22,802 bases of DNA from JAJZQD01 sp021847735. GTDB lineage: Bacteria; Bacillota; Thermincolia; Thermincolales; UBA2595. Where the stretch lies: positions 1-22,802 of the forward strand of contig DAHVYW010000019.1 of NCBI GenBank assembly GCA_027324025.1, written 5' to 3'. Under the pieces are notes generated by a model that was given only the letters and a program-made list of their open reading frames with translations, was not told the DNA's origin and did not search any database. Of the stretch, positions 14,560 through 21,172 are shown piece by piece (position 1 is the stretch's first letter; each line of letters begins with the position of its first letter). Made by a program: the position numbers and the translations under genes.

Positions 14560-14850
14560 GGTGGCAGCCAACGTCTTAGATTGTTCAATTAATTGGAACT
14601 TAACCTGGGATTTGCAGTTTTGATACTTTCCTAGAAGTACATAGAATATAACTGGTGTAAAACCAAAGATGTATTTTTATTAGAAAAGTATTAATTTTCA
14701 CTTTTAATGTTGAACAGGTTATCCACACCTGTTATTCTTAATTGTAGGAAGTTTTTGGTTTGTTATAAGTTTAAGTTCTGGCTAAAGTTTACATAAACCA
14801 AAAGAATAAGCTGAAAAAACGGTTTTTTCGCTAAAAACCGACAAAGCATT
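14560..14850. other. Gene-free AT-rich stretch with inverted repeats
   Basis: I see no gene here. It holds three inverted repeats: AACAGGT/ACCTGTT at 14713-14733, TTTTGGTTT/AAACCAAAA at 14753-14803 (33-base spacer), and CGGTTTTT/AAAAACCG at 14820-14840. The last would act as a terminator if read on the minus strand, where its stem is followed by six T residues, but no minus-strand gene is apparent. Confidence 0.55.
14713..14733. promoter_or_regulatory. Palindrome containing a perfect DnaA-box sequence
   Basis: AACAGGT and ACCTGTT form a seven-base inverted repeat with a seven-base centre. Read across it, bases 14719-14727 are TTATCCACA, the DnaA-box consensus. It is a lone box, so not an origin; it may be an operator, a DnaA regulatory site, or chance. 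It lies about 120 bases before the riboswitch promoter. Confidence 0.35.
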
Positions 14851-14851
14851 A

Positions 14852-14880
14852 TTGACAAGCATTTACAGCAGTGTTACCAT
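14852..14880 (+). promoter_or_regulatory. Promoter for the riboswitch RNA
   Basis: A perfect -35 TTGACA (14852-14857), 17-base spacer, and -10 TACCAT (14875-14880) with an extended-10 TGT just before. The predicted start lies around 14887, some 17 bases before the aptamer. Confidence 0.7.
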
Positions 14881-14903
14881 TATATTAACAACCAAATAAG
14901 GAA

Positions 14904-15000
14904 AAAATTTCTGTTGGGGCAATCTTGTTAAATGACAAGGGCGCAAAACCTCGGATCTAAGGTGGGACACTGTAATAGCCGGGTTAACCAGAATAATTTT
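14904..15000 (+). promoter_or_regulatory. Cyclic-di-GMP-I (GEMM-I) riboswitch aptamer
   Basis: The conserved landmarks occur in order: GGGGCAA (14916-14922), a first hairpin CTTGT/ACAAG, GGGCGCAAAACC (14939-14950), TCGGATCTAAGG, and TAATAGCCGGGTTAACC at the 3' side. This aligns well with the Vc2-type aptamer (GGGCAAACC, ACGCAAAGCC, CCGGCCTAA, GTAGCGGGGTTACC). AAAATT (14904-14909) and AATTTT (14995-15000) can close the outer stem. One oddity is that the first hairpin loop (TAAATG) is not GNRA, so the usual tetraloop docking may be altered. It binds cyclic di-GMP in this family; a cGAMP-sensing variant was not evident from the sequence but cannot be excluded by eye. Confidence 0.75.
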
Positions 15001-15011
15001 CGCTGTAACGG

Positions 15012-15046
15012 AACCTGTTATTTTGTAAGTGACAGGTTTTATTTTT
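15012..15046 (+). terminator. Expression-platform terminator of the riboswitch
   Basis: AACCTGT (15012-15018) pairs with ACAGGTT (15032-15038) and is followed by TTATTTTT. It starts 12 bases after the aptamer's outer stem, the expected position for ligand-controlled termination. Confidence 0.65.
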
Positions 15047-15142
15047 CCGGAGGTTTTGCTAATCAGGGGTACCGATGTGCTTGTAAATGTTGGGACAAGA
15101 ATATATTTTTGGATACCTTGGCCATTCTTTTTGTCGGTGCAG

Positions 15143-15181
15143 GACAAAGTGTAGCCCCATACTGGAACACTTTGTCTTTTT
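15143..15181 (+). terminator. Second terminator before the glucan operon
   Basis: A perfect ten-base-pair stem, GACAAAGTGT (15143-15152) with ACACTTTGTC (15167-15176), followed by T5. Between the two terminators (15047-15142) there is a GGAGG but no convincing gene. A transcript from the riboswitch must pass both terminators to reach the DUF4912 gene. Confidence 0.75.
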
Positions 15182-15246
15182 ATCGTTGGCCCGACTCCCG
15201 CACAACCGTTACGTATAACCAATAGTTTAGGAAACTAAAAATGTAG

Positions 15247-15274
15247 TTCTTTTTATCTGTTACAGGCATATAAT
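15247..15274 (+). promoter_or_regulatory. Possible internal promoter of the glucan operon
   Basis: A perfect TATAAT (15269-15274) lies 38 bases before the chosen DUF4912 start, with a poor -35 (TTCTTT at 15247-15252, 16-base spacer). If real, it would bypass the riboswitch and its two terminators. A small inverted repeat TAGTTT/AAACTA (15223-15237) lies just upstream. Confidence 0.4.
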
Positions 15275-15311
15275 GTTTTCGTATTTGTTTTTTCGGAGGA
15301 GGAAATTGCGA

Positions 15312-15863
15312 ATGGTTTTTACCGTACCGCAATACGGTTTCCCAACTAAATATAACGATAATTATATTGTGCTTCTTGTTCGGGACCCCCATTGTATTTT
15401 TGGATACTGGGAATTATCCGATGAGCAAATGAATCTGGTGGCTAAGGAGTTTCAATGCCAGTGGGGAAAAGTGCCGTTGATATTGAGGGTTTATGATTTG
15501 ACAGGCCTCAATTTTGACGGAGAAAATTCCCATAGCCATTTTGACATCGCCATCCATGCGCTGGCAAACAACTACTACGTCAAAGAGGTTAATGCCAACC
15601 GTTCTTACTGCGTTGACCTGGGAGTGATAACTTCCGAAGGGCGTTTTGTCACCCTGCTCAGGTCTAATGTTGTCCTGACCCCGCGTGACAGTCTGGCAGA
15701 CGGTTCGGGTATCGTAATGGCTGACCTTCTTGACAGGTTAATGACAGTGGTTAAGGATGCGGAGCCGGTCGGGGATGTTACAGTGGAAACCTTCAGCAGT
15801 GACGGGGTTTACATTAATTCTCCAAGGCAAAAAGAACAGAAGACAGACGAAGGGGAGGAATAG
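15312..15863 (+). CDS. DUF4912 protein
   Basis: A 183-residue soluble protein with the DUF4912 pattern: VLLVRDPHCIFGYWELS at about 19-35, LILRVYDLTG (about 56-65), HSHFDIAIH, NNYYVKEVNANRSYCVDLG and GRFVTLLRSN. Function is unknown; in Firmicutes it often precedes GH57-type glucan enzymes, as here, which suggests carbohydrate binding or regulation. Start chosen: ATG 15312 with GGAGGAGG nine bases before; ATG 15273 would lie ahead of that site. The stop TAG (15861-15863) is two bases before the next start, so translation is coupled. Confidence 0.82.
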   Translation: MVFTVPQYGFPTKYNDNYIVLLVRDPHCIFGYWELSDEQMNLVAKEFQCQWGKVPLILRVYDLTGLNFDGENSHSHFDIAIHALANNYYVKEVNANRSYCVDLGVITSEGRFVTLLRSNVVLTPRDSLADGSGIVMADLLDRLMTVVKDAEPVGDVTVETFSSDGVYINSPRQKEQKTDEGEE

Positions 15864-15865
15864 TA

Positions 15866-18691
15866 GTGGCAAAAGGCTATCTGGCGCTGGTACTACACGC
15901 GCACTTGCCGTATGTCCGACACCCGGAAAAGGAATATTACCTGGAAGAAAACTGGTTCTTTGAGGCGTTAACTGAGACTTACATACCGCTGATAAAGGCC
16001 TTTGACAGTTTACTTAATGATGGCGTGGATTTCAGGGTAACTATATCCTTATCCCCGCCATTGATTTCGATGATGTCAGATGACCTATTGCAGCAGCGGT
16101 ATTTGCGTCATTTGAACAAGCTTATTGAGTTGGCGGAGAAAGAAACGGAACGTACTGCGGGCACCGAGTTTGAAGATGTGTCTCAAATGTATCTGAATAG
16201 ATTTCGGGAGATAAAAGATATATTTGTCTCCCGTTACGGGATGAATATTCTTAAAGCCTTTGCCAAGTACTGGGATCTGGGCAAAGTGGAATTAATCACA
16301 TGTTGTGCTACTCATGGCTATCTTCCATTGATGTTAAAGAAAGAAAGCATGAAGGCCCAGGTCAGTGTTGCTGTAGATCTGTTCACCAGGCATTTTGGCG
16401 CTCCGCCGAGAGGCATCTGGCTTCCGGAGTGCGGTTACACCGCAGGTGTCGATGAAATTCTTAAAGCCTACGGAATACAGTTTTTCTTTACAGATACCCA
16501 CGGTATAATGTTTACCACCCCGTGCCCTGTGAACGGAGTCTTCGCACCGGTTTACACTCCTGCCGGCGTGGCCGCTTTCGGCCGCGACCTGGAGACCTCG
16601 AAGCAGGTGTGGGATATGCACCAGGGGTATCCCGGAGATTTTTATTACCGGGAGTTTTACCGTGATATAGGCTATGACCTGGACCTGGATATTGTAGGCC
16701 CCTATATTGGGGAGAACAACCTCCGTATAGATACCGGTATCAAGTATTACCGTATCACCGGTAAAACCGACCAGAAACAGGTTTATAACCCCGGAATTGC
16801 CGCCGAGCGGGCTGCCGAACACGCGGGTAACTTTGTGTTCAATAGGGTGAAGGAGGTAGAACACCTGGCACCTCAGATGGACCGCCCGCCTATTGTCGTA
16901 TCACCTTACGACGCCGAACTTTTCGGACACTGGTGGTATGAAGGCCCGAGTTGGATTGAATACCTTTTGCGCAAAATTCATTACGACCAGGATACAGTAA
17001 AAACTATAACTCCGTGGGAATACCTAAACCTTTACCCCATAAATCAGGTGGCTGCTTTACCAATGACCAGCTGGGGGCATAAGGGATACAGTGAAATGTG
17101 GCTTGACCCCTCAAACGACTGGATTTACAGGCACCTTCACCGGGCCGAGGAGCGCATGGTTGAGGCTGCCGCGGCTTACCCAAACGCCAAGGGCCTGCAG
17201 CTCAGAGCGCTAAAACAAATGGCCAGGGAATTGCTCCTCGCCCAAAGTTCCGACTGGGCATTTATTATGAAAATGGGGACATCTGTTGACTATGCCCAAA
17301 AAAGGTCCAAAGACCATATTGCCAGGTTTAGCCGCTTGTACTGGGCAGTGACAAATGATGACCTGGATGAGGATGAGATAATGACCCTGGAATACCTGGA
17401 CAACATTTTCCCGGAAATAGATTACAGGGCCTACAAACAGGATGTAACTAATGTTATACCTCTAAAAAACAGTCCTCTTAAAAATATCAAAAAGCACAAG
17501 GTACTCATGCTGTCCTGGGAATTCCCGCCCAAGACTGTCGGCGGGTTGGCCAGGCATGTTTATGACCTGTCGAGAGCGCTGGTGGCACAGGGGGAAGAGA
17601 TTCATTTAGTGACATGTCACGTGCCGGGGGCCAAAGCATATGAACTTGTCGACGGTGTCCATATTTACAGGGTCCACCCTGTCCACATGGACACCCACGA
17701 CTTCCTAGGCTGGGTGGAACGGTTAAACCTGGCCATGATTGACTGTGCCCATAATCTTATCAAAGTACACGAATTTGACCTCGTTCATGCCCATGACTGG
17801 TTGGTAGCCCAGGCGGGCAGAGTTTTAAAGGAAGCATACCGTATCCCGTTGGTTTCTACTGTTCACGCTACCGAGTTTGGCAGAAACAGCGGCATCCATA
17901 ACGATATTCAGCGCCATATTAATCAAATTGAATGGTCACTTACATATGAATCATGGAAGGTAATCTGTTGTAGTAAATACATGGCCAGTGAAATTGCCCA
18001 GGTATTCCAACTGCCGGCAGACAAAATCAGGATAATTCCCAACGGGGTGGAGATAAAGAATGTTAAACCAAAGGTTGTTGACCCCAGTTTCCATAACATT
18101 TATGCCGCTCCCCATGAAAAAATTGTGTATTTCGTTGGCCGGCTTGTTCCTGAAAAGGGTGTACAGGTCTTGGTGGAAGCGGTCCCACAAATCCTTGAGC
18201 AACATCCGGATACCAAGGTTGTTATCTCCGGTAAAGGCCCGTTCCAGCAGCACTTACAAGAATTGGCGGAAAGGCTGGGAGTCAGTGAAAAGGTTTTCTT
18301 CACCGGTTTTACAGATGACGAAATCCGTAATATGCTATTTGTTACCAGTAATGTAGCGGTTTTCCCAAGCCTGTATGAACCCTTCGGTATTGTAGCCCTG
18401 GAGGCGATGGCGACCAGGACGCCGGTTATCGTTTCTGAAACCGGGGGGCTGGCCGAGGTAATTGAACATGAAGTCGATGGGCTCAAGGTGTACCCGGACA
18501 ATGTTGACAGCCTTGCCCGGGCCATCATCCGGATGCTGGGCGAACAGGATCTGGCTTACCGATTAAGCCAGACTGCCTGGGACAAAGTAAATACCGTTTA
18601 TAACTGGGGGGTTATTGCCGCCGAAACAATCAAGGTATACAGGGAGGTATCCACCGAGGCTCAACTGGTGGGTTACGCTTCCGGGGAATGA
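15866..18691 (+). CDS. GH57 branching enzyme fused to GT4 glucan synthase
   Basis: A 941-residue fusion. The N-terminal part (about 1-525) is a GH57 1,4-alpha-glucan branching enzyme: LHAHLPYVRHPE (10-21), the nucleophile Glu188 in WLPECGY, the acid Asp349 in PYDAELFGHWW, then a DUF1957-type helical section to about 525. After a short linker, a GT4 glycosyltransferase (about 544-935) starts with WEFPPKTVGGLA (551-562, the nucleotide-sugar loop) and has EPFGIVALE with Glu838 and Glu846 of the family's E-x7-E. Such GT4 enzymes act as glycogen synthases using ADP- or UDP-glucose. Chain elongation and branching on one polypeptide would make a branched alpha-glucan in the cytoplasm. GTG 15866 follows GGGGAGGA. 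Both domains have intact catalytic residues. Confidence 0.88.
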   Translation: MAKGYLALVLHAHLPYVRHPEKEYYLEENWFFEALTETYIPLIKAFDSLLNDGVDFRVTISLSPPLISMMSDDLLQQRYLRHLNKLIELAEKETERTAGTEFEDVSQMYLNRFREIKDIFVSRYGMNILKAFAKYWDLGKVELITCCATHGYLPLMLKKESMKAQVSVAVDLFTRHFGAPPRGIWLPECGYTAGVDEILKAYGIQFFFTDTHGIMFTTPCPVNGVFAPVYTPAGVAAFGRDLETSKQVWDMHQGYPGDFYYREFYRDIGYDLDLDIVGPYIGENNLRIDTGIKYYRITGKTDQKQVYNPGIAAERAAEHAGNFVFNRVKEVEHLAPQMDRPPIVVSPYDAELFGHWWYEGPSWIEYLLRKIHYDQDTVKTITPWEYLNLYPINQVAALPMTSWGHKGYSEMWLDPSNDWIYRHLHRAEERMVEAAAAYPNAKGLQLRALKQMARELLLAQSSDWAFIMKMGTSVDYAQKRSKDHIARFSRLYWAVTNDDLDEDEIMTLEYLDNIFPEIDYRAYKQDVTNVIPLKNSPLKNIKKHKVLMLSWEFPPKTVGGLARHVYDLSRALVAQGEEIHLVTCHVPGAKAYELVDGVHIYRVHPVHMDTHDFLGWVERLNLAMIDCAHNLIKVHEFDLVHAHDWLVAQAGRVLKEAYRIPLVSTVHATEFGRNSGIHNDIQRHINQIEWSLTYESWKVICCSKYMASEIAQVFQLPADKIRIIPNGVEIKNVKPKVVDPSFHNIYAAPHEKIVYFVGRLVPEKGVQVLVEAVPQILEQHPDTKVVISGKGPFQQHLQELAERLGVSEKVFFTGFTDDEIRNMLFVTSNVAVFPSLYEPFGIVALEAMATRTPVIVSETGGLAEVIEHEVDGLKVYPDNVDSLARAIIRMLGEQDLAYRLSQTAWDKVNTVYNWGVIAAETIKVYREVSTEAQLVGYASGE

Positions 18692-18739
18692 TTAACTTAA
18701 CAGATGTGCCATACAAGGGAAGAGGAGGGTGAATTGATT

Positions 18740-21160
18740 ATGAAGGCAGTAATTATGGCAGGGGGTAAAGGGTCCAGATTAAGACCGCTGACATGCAATA
18801 AACCCAAGCCTATGGTACCGGTATTAAATAAACCGGTTATGGAATACGCCGTTGAACTTTTGAAAAGGCATAACATAACTGACATCGCAGTGACTTTACA
18901 ATATCTGCCCGATGTTATCAAAGAATATTTCGGGGACGGGTCGCGCTACGGAGTTAACCTAAATTACTTCGACGAGACCATTCCTTTGGGAACGGCCGGG
19001 AGTGTAAAAAATGCCGAAGGGTTTCTGGATGAAACATTTCTGGTAATTAGCGGGGACGGAATTACAGATTACAACCTTACACAGGCTTTGGAGTTTCACA
19101 GCCGAAAGGGCGGTATCGTTACAATAGTTATGGCCAGGGTTCAAAGCCCGTTAGAATACGGGGTTGTAATGTGTGATGAGAACGACCGGATTATCCGGTT
19201 TTTGGAAAAGCCAAGCTGGGGAGAGGTTTTCAGCGATACAGTAAATACGGGAATATATGTGATTGAACCCGAAATCTTCAATTACTTTAATAGGGACGAG
19301 TTTTTTGACTTCAGCAAGGACCTGTTTCCTATGCTGATGTTAAAAGAAAAGCCTATGTTTGGCTATGTGGCCTCAGGTTACTGGTCTGACATCGGAAGCC
19401 TGGAGCAGTACCGCCAGACTCACAACGACCTTATGGACGGGTTGCTTGAGGCTAATATCAAAGGCCGAAAGGTAGAAGATGGGTTGTGGATAGGTGAAGG
19501 GTCTACCATTGACCGGGGAGTGAAGATTACGGAAAAACCGGTTTTTATCGGTGAAAATTGTACCATTGAGGCAGGTGTTGAACTTGGCAGGTACACCGTA
19601 GTCGGTAACAACAATACTTTGCGCGGGGGTGCTTCTTTGAAACGCAGCATCCTTTGGGATTACAACTTTGTAGACCATGAGGTTGAACTAAGAGGGGCAA
19701 CAATCTGCAACCATATCCAGATTCAGGCCAATTCGGCCCTGTTTGAAGGGACTGTCATTGGGGATAACAGTTTTTTGGGCCGGAGAGTGACTCTCAAACC
19801 CCAGATAAAGGTTTGGCCTGACAAGCTGGTAGAAGACAACTCGGTGGTGACAACCTCTCTCATATGGGGAGATGTCCACCGCAAAAGCCTATTTTCGAAC
19901 ATTGGGGTTGCGGGAATGGTCAATGTGGAAATTTCCCCCGAGATGGTTGTAAGACTTGCCGTTGCCTACGGTTCAACAGTTCCCCAGGGTGGACACGTCG
20001 TAGTAAGCACCGATTACCACAGGTCTTCCCAGGTTATTAAGGAGGCTTACGCCGCAGGGTTGCTGGCCACCGGGATAAACGTATCTGATGTCGGGGTGAC
20101 TACCACTCCGATTACCAGGTATGCCGTAAAGAGTACCCAGGCCAAGGCAGGCGTACATATCCGAATGTTACCCCCTGGTAACAGTACCCGAATTATCATG
20201 GAATTTCTTGATGAAAATGGCATCAATATCAGCAAGGATACGGAACGCAAGATAGAGAATACATACATACAGGAAGACTTTCGCAGGGCAGATATCAAGA
20301 ACCTGGGGGAAATAAGGTATATTCCCCAGCTTGCCGAGGCTTACCGGGAAGGGCTGTTAAAGATAGTTAACCAGGACACCGTCATGAGATGCCGCTACAG
20401 GCTGCTTATAGCCTACGACTTTCGTAATCTGAATTGGTTTATTCCGCCCCTGTTTGAAAAGCTCGGATGCCAGATTACCACTATTAATTCTGTTGACTAT
20501 TCCCTTGAGGATGTGGCCGGACTCGTCCAGGAAAATCAAATGGATCTGGGGGTATTTCTTAACAGCAATGCCGACGATGTCATCTTATTTACGCCAACGG
20601 GTGATATAATCTGTGACGAGAAACTGCTTACCCTATGGGCCTACATCTCCTTCGACCGGGCAGGGGATAAGGAGATAGGAATTCCGGTAACAGCCCCTTC
20701 AGTCATTGAAAAGCTTGCCGCGAATATGGGGGGCAAAGTCACCCGGACGAAATCCCACCTGCGGTCCCAGATGGAGTTCTCCAGGGAAAATCTCTTCCAG
20801 CCCTTATTTGACGGAACATATATCTTCCTCAAGGTACTGGAATACCTACAGTTCAAGAGGACAGATATTGACACCGTTATGGAAGGGATACCTAAGAGTT
20901 ATATTTACAAAAAAGAGGTTGAATGCCCCTGGTCTGAAAAGGGGATGGTTATGAGGCGTTTGATTGAGGACACCAAAAAGGAAAAAGTTGAACTTCTGGA
21001 CGGGATTAAAATATACACCGACAACGGTTGGACTCTGGTCCTGCCTGACTGCGAGGAGCCTGTCTTTAAGATTGTAAGTGAGGGCCCGACATTTGAAGCA
21101 GCGGAAAAACTGGCCGACCATTATACAAAAATAATAGAGCAGTATAAATCGGTAATCTAG
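18740..21160 (+). CDS. Nucleotidyltransferase fused to a degenerate phosphohexomutase-like domain
   Basis: An 806-residue protein. Residues 1-230 are a sugar-phosphate nucleotidyltransferase (GGKGSRLRPLT at 9-18 and the metal-binding region SGDG at 104-107). Residues 245-365 are left-handed beta-helix repeats, and about 395-800 an alpha-D-phosphohexomutase-like domain. The family is annotated as mannose-1-phosphate guanylyltransferase or NDP-sugar synthase. In the mutase part the phosphoserine loop (usually TASHNP) reads RMLPPGN at 475-481 and the metal loop (usually DGDGDR) reads SNADD at 609-613, so mutase activity is doubtful; a regulatory role is plausible. It may supply an NDP-sugar to the neighbouring synthase. 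ATG 18740 begins the conserved MKAVIMAGG; GGAGGG is 10 bases before. It ends 12 bases before the next gene. Confidence 0.82.
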   Translation: MKAVIMAGGKGSRLRPLTCNKPKPMVPVLNKPVMEYAVELLKRHNITDIAVTLQYLPDVIKEYFGDGSRYGVNLNYFDETIPLGTAGSVKNAEGFLDETFLVISGDGITDYNLTQALEFHSRKGGIVTIVMARVQSPLEYGVVMCDENDRIIRFLEKPSWGEVFSDTVNTGIYVIEPEIFNYFNRDEFFDFSKDLFPMLMLKEKPMFGYVASGYWSDIGSLEQYRQTHNDLMDGLLEANIKGRKVEDGLWIGEGSTIDRGVKITEKPVFIGENCTIEAGVELGRYTVVGNNNTLRGGASLKRSILWDYNFVDHEVELRGATICNHIQIQANSALFEGTVIGDNSFLGRRVTLKPQIKVWPDKLVEDNSVVTTSLIWGDVHRKSLFSNIGVAGMVNVEISPEMVVRLAVAYGSTVPQGGHVVVSTDYHRSSQVIKEAYAAGLLATGINVSDVGVTTTPITRYAVKSTQAKAGVHIRMLPPGNSTRIIMEFLDENGINISKDTERKIENTYIQEDFRRADIKNLGEIRYIPQLAEAYREGLLKIVNQDTVMRCRYRLLIAYDFRNLNWFIPPLFEKLGCQITTINSVDYSLEDVAGLVQENQMDLGVFLNSNADDVILFTPTGDIICDEKLLTLWAYISFDRAGDKEIGIPVTAPSVIEKLAANMGGKVTRTKSHLRSQMEFSRENLFQPLFDGTYIFLKVLEYLQFKRTDIDTVMEGIPKSYIYKKEVECPWSEKGMVMRRLIEDTKKEKVELLDGIKIYTDNGWTLVLPDCEEPVFKIVSEGPTFEAAEKLADHYTKIIEQYKSVI

Positions 21161-21172
21161 AGGAGGGTTTCT

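Noticed and set aside
14719..14727. A replication origin based on the DnaA-box sequence
   Set aside because: There is a single box, no cluster, and no dnaA, dnaN or unwinding element nearby.
15056..15154. A 32-codon hydrophobic frame starting TTG just after GGAGG between the two terminators
   Set aside because: The spacing between GGAGG and the TTG is only two bases, too short for normal initiation, and the stop falls in the second terminator stem. It could be a leader peptide but I cannot support it.
14863..15222. A 119-codon minus-strand frame and a 97-codon plus-strand frame (14932-15225) over the riboswitch region
   Set aside because: Both overlap the aptamer and two terminator hairpins, which explain the sequence better; neither has a good ribosome binding site or a recognisable domain.
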